Assembly: GCF_900167445.1 (NCBI RefSeq)
Contig: NZ_FUZT01000011.1
Location: 62,001-126,000 of the forward strand
Reading direction: 5' to 3'
DNA: 64,000 nt
From: Maledivibacter halophilus
Lineage (GTDB): Bacteria; Bacillota; Clostridia; Peptostreptococcales; Caminicellaceae
Shown one piece after another: positions 25,630-34,281 of the stretch. Position 1 is the stretch's first letter, and each line of letters begins with the position of its first letter. A program made the translations under genes and the position numbers. The notes beneath the pieces were generated by a model. It worked only from the letters and a program-made list of their open reading frames with translations, searched no databases and was not told where the DNA came from.

Positions 25630-25800
25630 ATCTATGGCAGGTCTCCTGACTCGTAGCTTCATCTTACTCTCTTCACCTTCCCAGTATTCTCCAGTGGTAT
25701 ATTGAAGATTTCATATCTACTTACAGTAGCGGGGGCTGTAGAGGATTTCCACCTCTTTCCCTTTCAAGAATTAACTAATTAGTTAATTCACCATAAATCT
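25630..25800 (-). ncRNA. Cobalamin (AdoCbl) riboswitch
   Basis: On the minus strand the conserved core is present: AAAGGGAAAGAGGTGGAAAT, CAGCCCCCGCTACTGTAA, ACTGGGAAGG and the closing GAGTCAGGAGACCTGCC. The order and spacing match the cobalamin-family aptamer. A terminator follows, so B12 should switch off downstream transcription. The nearest intact gene downstream is the exported CbiK, 460 bases away. Confidence 0.93.
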
Positions 25801-25902
25801 CTATATTAACTTTAAAGCTTGATTAAAAACCTTTTCTTAGTCAATTATACATAATATAATTATTAATTTCAATAGTTTTGCTAATTATTATAACTTTTTA
25901 TA

Positions 25903-26886
25903 TTACACAGTTAAAAACTCTGCAAATTCTTCTACATTAAGTCCATTAAAATAGTCTGATAAATTAATATTTTTCATGTCTCTTTTAATAATGTCTCTTT
26001 CATAAACTTTACCATGTAGGAATTCTTCTAATTCTTCTATATTTCTCCTTGTAAAAAAATCTCCATATATTTTACAGTCTTTAATTTTACCGTCTTTAAT
26101 ATTTAATCTTATGTCAATTAAGCCACATGGAAATTTATTAATTTTTTGAATTTCATATTCCGGAGAATTTCCCCAATTCCAATCCCATGTACTAAATCTA
26201 TCCTCGGCGGCTTTATTAATTTTCTTTAATTCATCTTCACTTAAAACATATTCATCAATCTCAGTATTTTTAGCTATATAATTTAAAATATAATTTTTCA
26301 GATGAAATATTGACATATCATTTTCCATATAGTCCTTAATATTTGCAACCCTACTTCTAACTGATTTAATTCCTTTGGATTTGATTTTGAGATCTTTAAC
26401 TTTTAATGCTTTGGATAGATTACTCATATCGGCGTTAAACAGCAAAGTACCATGACTTAATATTCTTCCCTTTTTATAGTATTGTGCATTTCCCGATATT
26501 TTTTTCCCTTCAACTAATATATCATTTCTCCCCGAAAGTTCAGCTTTTACTCCCAATTCCTTAAGTGCATTTATTATAGGGCGTGTAAATTTTTCAAAAT
26601 TATTTACATCGGATTTTTCTGCCCTTTGTACAAAGGAAAAATTAAGATTGCCTTCATCATGATATACTGCTCCACCACCTGATAATCTCCTAGCCACAAT
26701 AATATCATTATCATCAACAAATTCTTTATTAATTTCTTCTATGGTATTCTGATGCTTTCCAACAATGATAGAAGGTTTATGTACATAAAAGAAAATATAA
26801 CTGTCCTCCTTTGCTTCAGACATAAGATATTCTTCAAGGGCAAAATTATAATATGGTATGCTCCAATCGGTTTTTACATATTTCAT
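25903..26886 (-). CDS. lplA: Lipoate--protein ligase
   Basis: 327-residue LplA-type enzyme: it adenylates free lipoate and attaches it to lysines of lipoyl domains (E2 subunits or GcvH). Seen: the N-terminal NFALEEYL, the lipoyl-binding RRLSGGGAVYHDEGNLNFSF and the catalytic KISGNAQYYKKGRILSHGTLLF. The C-terminal accessory domain is present (to residue 327), so it should work alone. SD AAGGAGGAAGAG. It is a single gene, downstream of a 506-base gap and upstream of the cobalamin riboswitch on the same strand. No lipoyl-domain target is in the window. Confidence 0.93.
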   Translation of the reverse strand: MKYVKTDWSIPYYNFALEEYLMSEAKEDSYIFFYVHKPSIIVGKHQNTIEEINKEFVDDNDIIVARRLSGGGAVYHDEGNLNFSFVQRAEKSDVNNFEKFTRPIINALKELGVKAELSGRNDILVEGKKISGNAQYYKKGRILSHGTLLFNADMSNLSKALKVKDLKIKSKGIKSVRSRVANIKDYMENDMSIFHLKNYILNYIAKNTEIDEYVLSEDELKKINKAAEDRFSTWDWNWGNSPEYEIQKINKFPCGLIDIRLNIKDGKIKDCKIYGDFFTRRNIEELEEFLHGKVYERDIIKRDMKNINLSDYFNGLNVEEFAEFLTV

Positions 26887-27392
26887 TTTCTCTTCCTCCT
26901 TAGTAAAAATGATATATAATGGTGAAATTATTCAATCATCTTAGCTAGCTTATTATTAGTGATTATATATTTTCGTTTCCCTGCAACATATTAATATTAT
27001 TTATATATTACTATAAAAATACTAACATAAAAAGAGCTTTAATATACTTTTACTTATCATTTAAAACTTAATGATACAATATTTATTAGCCAAAGTCCTA
27101 AATTATATTCGTTGCTCTTAAACACTATTTTTATCTGTGAAGTAAACTCCTTCTGTTAAAGCAGAACAGCAAAGCTTCAGATGGAAATCTTACTCCACCT
27201 GAAGAAAATTCTTGCTCTCACTTATAGAATTGGGAATTTTATAAAAAGGATAAAATGTTCTTTCATTATATAGGAATTTCGACCTATTTTATAATTTCGA
27301 AGTGAATTTTGGTATATTTTGTATACAATTGCTCCAAAAAGTAGTATAATTCAGTAGTTGAAAATTATAATAATGTAGAAGGAGATGCAAAA
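26887..27392. other. Gene-free stretch, one hairpin
   Basis: About 506 bases between the divergent lipoate ligase and lipoprotein genes. It holds a CTTCAG/CTGAAG hairpin with further inner pairing (27175-27204). I find no convincing coding frame, riboswitch or promoter of good consensus. The short palindrome TTGTATACAA lies just before the lipoprotein gene. Confidence 0.5.
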
Positions 27393-27944
27393 ATGAAATC
27401 AAGAATCAAAAAACTAGTATTCAGTATTACAGTTCTATTGTGTATTGCTCTACTATTTGGCTGTTCAAATAGTACATCTACAACTCCTGCTAAGGATTAC
27501 AGTAATGAGTTGAACACTTTTAAAGTTTCTGTTCCAGGAGAATGGATCGTAAATAAAATTGGAAATGAAAATAATATTACCTTGGATAACGAAGATAAAA
27601 GCTTGACTGTTACCATTCAAGCATTTCCAAAGAGCTTTCCAGCTATGGAACAAATAAAAGATATTGATTCATTTATTAATTTAAACCAGCAAACAGTATT
27701 AGCAAAACTTATAGAAATGGGAGAAATATCTTCCCTAGAAAATGTTGCAATTGATGAAGTAAAGGCTGCTAAAGCCAATGAAATTGTAGCAAGTCAAGAT
27801 GGGGTAGTTGCTAAAGCATATATTACATATATTGAAACTGAAAAATCCTTTTATTCTGCAACCATTACTGGAGTAGAAAAACAGTATGATAAAAACATCG
27901 ATTCCTTAAAAGAAGCAATAAAAACCTTTAAAGAAATTGAATAA
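27393..27944 (+). CDS. Putative lipoprotein, PsbP/DUF1795-like
   Basis: 183 residues. N-terminal signal with lipobox LFGC (Cys24), so a membrane-anchored extracytoplasmic lipoprotein. The mature part begins after a Ser/Thr linker and has the pattern FKVSVPGEWIVNK ... ITLDNEDKSLTVTIQAFPK, typical of small beta-rich PsbP/MOG1-like domains (DUF1795). Function unknown. SD GAAGGAGATG. It stands alone between divergent lplA and the convergent BlaR1-like gene, with a terminator after it. A link to the BlaR1/BlaI pair is possible but not shown. Confidence 0.75.
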   Translation: MKSRIKKLVFSITVLLCIALLFGCSNSTSTTPAKDYSNELNTFKVSVPGEWIVNKIGNENNITLDNEDKSLTVTIQAFPKSFPAMEQIKDIDSFINLNQQTVLAKLIEMGEISSLENVAIDEVKAAKANEIVASQDGVVAKAYITYIETEKSFYSATITGVEKQYDKNIDSLKEAIKTFKEIE

Positions 27945-27996
27945 ATTTTTATCTGTTAAAATCAAGAAAGAGTTTAAAAGATAATGTAAATAAATC

Positions 27997-28023
27997 AGGG
28001 AGTAGTTAATTTAATTACTCCCT
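27997..28023. terminator. Terminator between the lipoprotein and BlaR1-like genes
   Basis: Stem AGGGAGTA..TTAAT/TTAA..TACTCCCT with a short centre, between convergent genes. Confidence 0.65.
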
Positions 28024-28098
28024 CTTTAATTAATTAGTTATACATAAAGTTTTGATTTTACTCTGTCCATTTGTTTTTCAATTATATTTTGTGTTTTT

Positions 28099-30576
28099 TT
28101 AAGTAAGAGGTATTAGCTCAACGGGTTCTTTATAATGTTCTTGATATAAAGAAATTCCATATTGATTATTTGCTTTTAAATGCTTTATTAAATTCTTACG
28201 TTCTAGTTTCATAATATCTTCATAATCCCCATAGTGATCAAGAATTTTATCAGCAAGATCTTTTATTTCTTTCCCAGACACAGGCATTGTACAAAATTCT
28301 TTTATTGAACTGGCAAAGTCAGATCCATCCATAGCTTCTTTATATTCTTCCAATGAATATTTTCCATCAGAATTTTTCACATAGGTTATTGCCGCTGGAA
28401 TAACGCTTCCTCCTTCTTGTGAAAGAACTTTACCATATAGTCTATAGTGAGAACTGAATGTTGTTACAAAGACCTTTAGTTTATTGTCTTCTTCATAGCT
28501 TCCAAAAATATGAGGAGCAATTATAGTGAAACCTTCCCTACTGGTTTTATGCTTTTCAATTTCTGTATCATAAACCAGCTTTTCAACATCATCAGTCCCA
28601 TTATAAGAAAAATTTCCAAGCTTTATTTCTTTACTTATATCAAAATAATCTATTTCAGATTCTTTTACAATTACTTTTTTTGTCAAAGCATCTTCTAGTA
28701 AAGCTAAATTATCTACTAGCTCTGATAAATCACCATATTCCTTTTCAAATGTAGACCTTTGAAATGTAAAAGCAGTATTATATTTTGATTCTTCTAATTC
28801 TCCCTCAGATTTTGAATTGCGAAATGTGAAGGTTACTTTATCAAGATTATCTATCATAGAAAATACCACCAGGGCATTTTTTCTTGAATTCATCTCAACA
28901 ATAGAATTTGAGCTAGTTATTGGCCACTTTCCTTTATATTTTTTATCTGATGCTAGTTCATAATATATTGTAAGACCATATGGCTTATTGCCAGTTTCCA
29001 TTGATATATAACGTTGAGTAAAATATCTATTTGGAACTGGAAGAAGACTAGCAATATTACTGACCTTGCTGTTATCACCAACATATGGTGTTTTGTACTT
29101 TGAAATCTCTTCCAAATCATAGGATAACATGTCAACCCTTACAACAAATCCATAACTAACGGTTCCCTTATCCTTAAAATTAAGTCTCAAAACATAAATA
29201 TATTCTCCTGGATCATGTGGTGTATTGATGTATAGCTCTCCATCCATAAAATTTGATTCTATATCTTCAAATTTTATTAGTTTTCCATCTTTATAAACAT
29301 CAATCTCTTCAACTTCAAAGTCATATTTTTTATCTTCTTTTAATTTTTGAGTATCAATAATTAATTTATCCTTTCTTGAAGCAGAAACTATGTTGTTTGA
29401 TTTATATTGAAATTTAATAGGGTGATCTGAATCAGCTTGAATATGCTCACCATCATTTTCCCATGAATAACTACCCACCATTGCATTTTTTATTTCTTCT
29501 CCTTCTATATTTATATATATATTAGGAGGAATATTCTCTTTCTTTCCTATTCCCGCGCCTAAATATAGTCCTCCATAGATAATCAGTCCCAATAGAATTA
29601 TTGAAACTACCATTATAGTCTTTGATTTTTTGTTATGCTTCATTATGGCCACCAATCTTTCCTTTAAAGTCTTTTTTTCTTCACACATAGTTGCCCCTAA
29701 TACGGAAGTAGAATATCTATTCTCTGCTATAACAGATATTAATGTTTCTCCATAGGCTTGTTTTTCTGCTGAGCTTAGATTTTTAATAACTGCTTCATCA
29801 CAAGCCAATTCACAAGCATTATTTATTTCCTTTTTTATAAAATACATAAATGGGTTATACCAGTGGATTGAAGCAGCTATCATTGTCATCCATTTTATAC
29901 CTATATCAAAATGTCTAAGATGTGAAATCTCGTGTAACAAAATATTTTTAAGCTGTTTTTTGCTAAAGTCAATATCGGGAATTATAATGCAGGGCCTCAT
30001 GATTCCAATGAGCATCGGTGTAGGGACGAATCGGTTACGAAGAAGTTTTACATTCTTTCTTCCATCTAGCAACGTTTCTAATATTCTATTTTCCTCATCA
30101 GTAGCTGGCCTATATCCCTTCTTCAGATGCTTTAAAAACCTTACGTACCCAGCTAAGTTAACTGTAAGGGCTATAATTAATCCAATTAGCCAAATGTATA
30201 AACCAGCTTCATTCAATATATCTTTAAAATATCTGTTGTGATTAACATCATTATTATATGCTCCAATGATTATATTTTCTTCAGCCCTTGGTGTCCCTGA
30301 TGAATCAATTGTATTATCTGTCGTTCCTTCAAAGGAATCAACAATAATTTGTTTATTTATATTCTGAGGACTATTGTTATTATAAAACAAATTATTCATT
30401 ATACTGTCCTCAAAGGAGAAAGGAATTATAAGTCTCAACAACACCACAATCCATATGTAATATTGTATAGTTTTTGATAATCTGTACCTTATGAAGGGTT
30501 TGATGGCAAAAAGTAATATTCCAAGTATAGTTCCAGATAAAGAAAGTGATAGTAATAACCTAATTGTTTCATTCAT
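28099..30576 (-). CDS. M56-family (BlaR1-type) sensor metalloprotease with unusual C-terminal region
   Basis: 825 residues. The first about 340 residues are BlaR1/MecR1-like: membrane spans, the zinc motif LLHEISHLRHFD and ELACDEAVI with the third ligand, then a last membrane helix (TIMVVSIILLGLIIYGGLYL). The remaining about 480 residues are extracytoplasmic. They show none of the penicillin-binding motifs (SxxK, SDN, KTG) expected in a beta-lactam sensor that I can find, so the signal is probably different. The start ATG 30576 overlaps the end of the BlaI-type gene by 8 bases (translational coupling). It would cleave or inactivate the BlaI repressor when triggered. Confidence 0.85.
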   Translation of the reverse strand: MNETIRLLLSLSLSGTILGILLFAIKPFIRYRLSKTIQYYIWIVVLLRLIIPFSFEDSIMNNLFYNNNSPQNINKQIIVDSFEGTTDNTIDSSGTPRAEENIIIGAYNNDVNHNRYFKDILNEAGLYIWLIGLIIALTVNLAGYVRFLKHLKKGYRPATDEENRILETLLDGRKNVKLLRNRFVPTPMLIGIMRPCIIIPDIDFSKKQLKNILLHEISHLRHFDIGIKWMTMIAASIHWYNPFMYFIKKEINNACELACDEAVIKNLSSAEKQAYGETLISVIAENRYSTSVLGATMCEEKKTLKERLVAIMKHNKKSKTIMVVSIILLGLIIYGGLYLGAGIGKKENIPPNIYINIEGEEIKNAMVGSYSWENDGEHIQADSDHPIKFQYKSNNIVSASRKDKLIIDTQKLKEDKKYDFEVEEIDVYKDGKLIKFEDIESNFMDGELYINTPHDPGEYIYVLRLNFKDKGTVSYGFVVRVDMLSYDLEEISKYKTPYVGDNSKVSNIASLLPVPNRYFTQRYISMETGNKPYGLTIYYELASDKKYKGKWPITSSNSIVEMNSRKNALVVFSMIDNLDKVTFTFRNSKSEGELEESKYNTAFTFQRSTFEKEYGDLSELVDNLALLEDALTKKVIVKESEIDYFDISKEIKLGNFSYNGTDDVEKLVYDTEIEKHKTSREGFTIIAPHIFGSYEEDNKLKVFVTTFSSHYRLYGKVLSQEGGSVIPAAITYVKNSDGKYSLEEYKEAMDGSDFASSIKEFCTMPVSGKEIKDLADKILDHYGDYEDIMKLERKNLIKHLKANNQYGISLYQEHYKEPVELIPLT

Positions 30577-30955
30577 CTTTATCTTCACCTACCTTAAATA
30601 AAGTACGAAGCTCTTCAATATCATTATCATTTAATTTCTTATTTCCCACTAAGGAGGCCACAAGTTTTTTTGCGCTTCCACAATATAAACGATCAATTAA
30701 GCTTTGGGTAATATATTCATTATATTCTTCTTTACTAACCATAGGTTTATAATAAAAAACTTCCTTTTTAGTGGCTAAAACTACGCCTTTTTTGGAAAGC
30801 CTTCTAAGCAAAGTTTTTATAGTCGATGTTTCCCAGTTACTCCTTTCTTCAAGGGTTTTTCTAATATCGGCAAATGGCAGCTGATGACCTGCTTCCCATA
30901 AGACATTCATAACTTCAGCCTCTGAATCTGTTATTTTAGAAACTAGTTTACTCAC
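30569..30955 (-). CDS. blaI: BlaI/MecI/CopY-type repressor
   Basis: 128 residues. Winged-helix DNA-binding domain with ITDSEAEVMNVLWEAG, RSNWETSTIKTLLRRLSKKG and the wing FYYKPMV, then a dimerisation tail. GTG 30955 is the start because GGAGG lies seven bases ahead; an ATG overlapping it leads straight to a stop, and longer starts would run through the operators. Represses its own operon with the BlaR1-type protease, judging from the two dyads in the promoter. No beta-lactamase gene is near. Confidence 0.9.
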   Translation of the reverse strand: MSKLVSKITDSEAEVMNVLWEAGHQLPFADIRKTLEERSNWETSTIKTLLRRLSKKGVVLATKKEVFYYKPMVSKEEYNEYITQSLIDRLYCGSAKKLVASLVGNKKLNDNDIEELRTLFKVGEDKDE

Positions 30956-30972
30956 ATAAATTCCTCCTTCTA

Positions 30973-31024
30973 GGTTACAAGCGTAACCTATGTACAGTTT
31001 ACACTTGTAACCTAGAAATGTCAA
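30973..31024 (-). promoter_or_regulatory. blaI promoter with two BlaI-type operators
   Basis: Sigma-A promoter on the minus strand: TTGACA (31019-31024), 17-base spacer, TAAACT (30996-31001). Two dyads: GGTTACAAGCGTAACC (30973-30988) just downstream, and TTACACTTGTAA (30999-31010) within the spacer next to the -10 box, centres 24 bases apart. Such arrangement suits autorepression by BlaI-type dimers. Confidence 0.8.
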
Positions 31025-31075
31025 TATAAATATAAACATTCACATCAACAACTATATAATTTTCTATAAATAAAA

Positions 31076-31105
31076 AAGGATGGTTAAAATTAACTCTCCA
31101 TCCTT
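31076..31105 (-). terminator. Terminator of the sorbitol operon
   Basis: Stem AAGGATGG/CCATCCTT followed by TTTTTT on the minus strand, 27 bases after the transaldolase stop. Confidence 0.85.
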
Positions 31106-31131
31106 AAAATATATATATTTATATTTTCATT

Positions 31132-31809
31132 TTAAAGCATATCCTTAATTTTTTGTTTTCCATAGACTTCTTCCCAATCATTTAAAAACTGCTCAATACT
31201 TGAATCAGTATGGGAATGGGAATAAATTCTTTCAAATAGGTCTTCATTTACTGTTACTGCATGGGCTCCATGAAGGGCCACATTATGTACTTGTTGAAGA
31301 TTTTTAAATGATGCAGCAATAACTTTTGCCTTTATATTATATTCTTTAAATTCCTTTATAATATTTCCTACAACAGTTGCTCCATCAAAGGACAAATTAT
31401 CAATTCTATTAACATAGGGAGCAACATAGGATGCCCCAGCCTTTGCTGCTATAAGAGCCTGTTGTGAAGTATATATAGCTGTTGCCGTTACCTTTATCCC
31501 CTGGGAGCTCAAAATTTTTATTGCCTTTATTCCTTCCTTATTTACTGGAATCTTTACACAGGTGTTTTCTCCAAAATTTTTTACAATCTTCTTACCTTCT
31601 TCTACTATATCCTCTGAATTAGTTGAAACTACTTGAATATGAAGGAGCATATTTTCCCCTATTACTTTCCTTATCTCCTTTATAGTCTCAACAAAGTCTT
31701 TCTTTTCCTTGGCTATTATGCTGGGATTTGTAGTTATACCTCCAATGGGAAAATATTCTATAGCTTTCCTTATATATTCTACATTTCCTGTGTCTAACAT
31801 ATACTCCAT
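31132..31809 (-). CDS. Fructose-6-phosphate aldolase-type transaldolase
   Basis: 225-residue small transaldolase (FSA/TalC group). Seen: MLDTGNVEYIRKAIEYFPIGGITTNPSIIAK (the DxGN and TTNPS signatures), TCVKIPVNKEGIKAI with the Schiff-base Lys, and KVTATAIYTSQQALIAAKAGA. It either transfers dihydroxyacetone or cleaves fructose 6-phosphate to dihydroxyacetone and glyceraldehyde 3-phosphate; the two cannot be told apart here. It is the last gene of the sorbitol PTS operon, whose product is fructose 6-phosphate, and follows an internal hairpin terminator, so it may be made in lower amount. SD GGAGGAAA. Confidence 0.87.
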   Translation of the reverse strand: MEYMLDTGNVEYIRKAIEYFPIGGITTNPSIIAKEKKDFVETIKEIRKVIGENMLLHIQVVSTNSEDIVEEGKKIVKNFGENTCVKIPVNKEGIKAIKILSSQGIKVTATAIYTSQQALIAAKAGASYVAPYVNRIDNLSFDGATVVGNIIKEFKEYNIKAKVIAASFKNLQQVHNVALHGAHAVTVNEDLFERIYSHSHTDSSIEQFLNDWEEVYGKQKIKDML

Positions 31810-31839
31810 AAAATTTCCTCCAATTTAAAATTATTTTAT

Positions 31840-31871
31840 AAAACCCTACTAAAAGATTTTAGAAGGGTTTT
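31840..31871 (-). terminator. Internal terminator between srlD and the transaldolase gene
   Basis: Stem AAAACCCTaCTAAAA/TTTTAGaAGGGTTTT with a two-base loop. On the minus strand only TTTT follows, so read-through is likely; it probably attenuates the last gene. Confidence 0.65.
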
Positions 31872-31878
31872 TAGCTTT

Positions 31879-32646
31879 CTAGTGCATTACTTGTCCACCA
31901 GTTATATTTACTGATTGTCCTGTAAGATAGGATGCTTTATCTGATGCATAAAATGTTATTGTATTTGCAACATCTTCAAATGTGCAACCTCTCTTTAATG
32001 GAACTTTATCTATATATACCTGTTTGACTTCTGATTCCTTTATTCCAAGTTTCTTTGCATACTGTGGTATAAGACTCTCAAACATTTGAGAATCAAGAAG
32101 ATTTCCAAGCATCATTGAGTTTACTCTAATATTATGCTCTGCAAGGTCTAAAGCTAAACTTTGAGTAAGTCCAACTCCTCCAAATTTTGCTGCTGAATAT
32201 CCAGAATTATGTTTACTCCCTACTTTGCCCGACTTTGAATTAATCTGAATTATACATCCTTTAATACCTTTTTCTATCATAACTTTTGCCACTTCCCTGG
32301 CACAAAGAAAATATCCTATTAAATTTATATTAAGTGACCATTTAAATGTATTAAGCTCAAAATCTGTTATTTTACTTGATTTTGCAACTCCAGCATTATA
32401 TATCAATAAATCTATTCTACCATATTTATCAACTACTTTTCCTATCATTTTTTTTACTTCTTCTTCATTAGTTGCATCTACCTTTACTGCAAAGGCTTTA
32501 TCTTCTCCAATTTCACTTGCTACCTTTAATGCATTTTCAAAATTTATATCTGCAACTGCCACACAATATCCTATTTCGGCCATATGCTTAGAAAGATATT
32601 CTCCTAAGCTTCTTCCTCCTCCAACTACTAATGCTATTTTTTTCAT
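31879..32646 (-). CDS. srlD: Sorbitol-6-phosphate 2-dehydrogenase
   Basis: 255-residue short-chain dehydrogenase, NAD-dependent, oxidising D-sorbitol 6-phosphate to D-fructose 6-phosphate. Cofactor loop VVGGGRSLGEYL, the NAG motif YNAGVA, and catalytic Ser-Tyr-Lys (INSKSGKVGSKHNSGYSAAK) are visible, and the overall sequence resembles SrlD/GutF (RVNSMMLGNLLDSQMFESL). Context settles the role: it directly follows glucitol-specific IIA, IIB and IIC genes. SD GGGGGAAATAAG. Confidence 0.92.
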   Translation of the reverse strand: MKKIALVVGGGRSLGEYLSKHMAEIGYCVAVADINFENALKVASEIGEDKAFAVKVDATNEEEVKKMIGKVVDKYGRIDLLIYNAGVAKSSKITDFELNTFKWSLNINLIGYFLCAREVAKVMIEKGIKGCIIQINSKSGKVGSKHNSGYSAAKFGGVGLTQSLALDLAEHNIRVNSMMLGNLLDSQMFESLIPQYAKKLGIKESEVKQVYIDKVPLKRGCTFEDVANTITFYASDKASYLTGQSVNITGGQVMH

Positions 32647-32768
32647 TCTTATTTCCCCCTATTGATTAATTTGTTATATGAATTTATAATGGAGGTAAGA
32701 ATGGATATGAGAATTTTCTATTTCACCTTTGCCTAGGGGTAAATATTTTATATTCTTTTTCCATTCTT

Positions 32769-33128
32769 TTATCTCCAAATTTCTATTATTTTATTAATTG
32801 TTATTTTAGGAATATCTTTTTTTTCCAAATTTATACTGCCTCCAAGGGTTTCTTTTTCTCCATCAAATCTGAAGGTTATATGCCCTAGCCTTTTCAAATT
32901 TTCATTCACCACAGAACCCACACCTATTATTCTAAATTTATCTTCTCCTATTTTTAACAAATCATTTTCTTTTATATCCTTTAATAAATTATTTTCTTTA
33001 TGAATTATACAAAATTCTTTTAGTTCCTCAGGTGCATCGTCTTTAAATATTACAAACATACCTTCATCAATAAATTCCATAGCTCGTTTACCGATTCCTA
33101 TTACAACGGTTCTGTAAATAAGCTCCAT
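32769..33128 (-). CDS. srlB: PTS IIA component, glucitol/sorbitol specific
   Basis: 119-residue EIIA-Gut. Features: the N-terminal YRTVVIGIGKRAMEFIDEGMFVIFKDDAPEEL region (the family has its phospho-His in this half or the next; HKENN follows) and the C-terminal GHITFRFDGEKETLGGSI, which matches E. coli SrlB. It passes phosphate from HPr to the IIB encoded upstream in this operon. SD GGAGGTGAATCT. A full-length copy of the intergenic repeat (33151-33271) separates it from the preceding permease gene. Confidence 0.9.
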   Translation of the reverse strand: MELIYRTVVIGIGKRAMEFIDEGMFVIFKDDAPEELKEFCIIHKENNLLKDIKENDLLKIGEDKFRIIGVGSVVNENLKRLGHITFRFDGEKETLGGSINLEKKDIPKITINKIIEIWR

Positions 33129-33150
33129 AGATTCACCTCCTCTTTATTAA

Positions 33151-33271
33151 TTGAGCAAATTGCATAATTACCTTCTGCAAAACCATCTACTATATATAGT
33201 TTGAAAATCTTCAGAGACATACCATATATATTATGCAATTTTGCCAGATCACAGTTATGAAATTTCCTCAA
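33151..33271. repeat. Full-length TTGAGnAAATTGCATAATT repeat
   Basis: 121 bases, ends TTGAGCAAATTGCATAATT and AGTTATGAAATTTCCTCAA (inverted, a few mismatches), with an internal ATATATTATGCAATTTTGCC block. Over 75 percent of positions look shared with the copies at 55200 and 59251. Located inside the sorbitol operon between permease and IIA genes. Confidence 0.85.
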
Positions 33272-33307
33272 CTATTCTCATTTCTAAAAAATCAACTATT
33301 AAAATAA

Positions 33308-33877
33308 TTATTTAGAATAAAGTCCAAAACTTGCAAGCCATGCTATAATAACCGTTGGAGCACCTGTTAAAAACCTTGAATAAAGTACAGATGGAACACC
33401 TACTTGAACGGTTTCAGGTTCTGCTTCAGCAAGTCCAAGTCCTACTGGTATAAAATCTGCTGAAGCCTGAGCATTTATAGCAAATAATGCCGGCAGAGAA
33501 AGCTGTGGCGGAATATTTCCTTTTCCTATTTCAACACCTATCAAAACGCCTATAATCTGAGCTATTACAGCTCCAGGTCCAAGAAATGGTGATAGTAGTG
33601 GAAATGAACAAATTAAAGACAAAATAACTAGTCCTCCAACGCTACCAGCTAAAGGTTTCATAAGTGTTGCAAACCAGTTCCCTATACCGGAAGCATTTAT
33701 TATTCCTATTAAGGTGGCAACAAAGGCCATAAATGGAAGTATAGTATGTAATACTGTATCTATAGTTTCTCTTCCTGCCTGAAAGAAGGTACTTGTTATA
33801 TTCCCTATACCTATACCTATTTTAGCTATAATTCCTTGACTTTGCTCACTAATTTTTTTATCATCAGAATAATTCAT
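33308..33877 (-). CDS. srlE: Glucitol PTS, membrane part of IIBC as a separate protein
   Basis: 189 residues matching the C-terminal membrane domain of E. coli SrlE (EIIBC-Gut): [39 protein letters not shown], and [20 protein letters not shown]. In E. coli this is fused to the IIB domain; here the IIB domain is a separate upstream gene. The start has its own strong SD (GGGAGGAG) 12 bases after the IIB stop, so the split is a real gene boundary rather than a sequencing frameshift. The two together are about 311 residues, as in SrlE. Confidence 0.87.
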   Translation of the reverse strand: MNYSDDKKISEQSQGIIAKIGIGIGNITSTFFQAGRETIDTVLHTILPFMAFVATLIGIINASGIGNWFATLMKPLAGSVGGLVILSLICSFPLLSPFLGPGAVIAQIIGVLIGVEIGKGNIPPQLSLPALFAINAQASADFIPVGLGLAEAEPETVQVGVPSVLYSRFLTGAPTVIIAWLASFGLYSK

Positions 33878-33891
33878 AATAACACTCCTCC

Positions 33892-34260
33892 CTATATTAA
33901 TTCTATGTTTTGAATTTTTACACCAGATACATAGATATCTTCTTTTATAAATTTTGCAAGGGGACCACTTCTTCCCGTATTCATTATATTAATAGTAGGT
34001 ATTTTCTTTTGAGGATATATACCACATCTTAAAGTCCCTCCGCAGTTTATTATTACACAAGCTATTTCACTATCTTTTACTCCTTTTCTAAACCCATCTA
34101 CCAGTTCTCCACCAGTAAGCTCTGCAATTTTCTCAGCAACATCAGGCTTAGCTCCGCTAGTTAAATATACTATTTTATTTTTTTTATCATCTAAATTTAC
34201 AATTATTGGGCCTCCCCATCCCCCTGATCCTTTTGATATCTTTACTGATTTGTAATTCAT
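33892..34260 (-). CDS. srlE: Glucitol PTS IIB domain as a separate protein
   Basis: 122 residues matching the N-terminal IIB domain of Srl[21 protein letters not shown], then [20 protein letters not shown] with the phosphorylated Cys, [20 protein letters not shown] and IYVSGV. It transfers phosphate from the IIA to sorbitol. ATG 34260 is chosen for the GGAGG ahead; the ORF extends to 34275 through that SD. It sits between the IIC gene and the separate membrane part of IIBC. Confidence 0.87.
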   Translation of the reverse strand: MNYKSVKISKGSGGWGGPIIVNLDDKKNKIVYLTSGAKPDVAEKIAELTGGELVDGFRKGVKDSEIACVIINCGGTLRCGIYPQKKIPTINIMNTGRSGPLAKFIKEDIYVSGVKIQNIELI

Positions 34261-34281
34261 TTTATCCCTCCTCATCCTTAA

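Noticed and set aside
32647..32768. Possible small peptide gene between srlB and srlD
   Set aside because: No frame with SD and start longer than about 25 codons, and no resemblance to anything.
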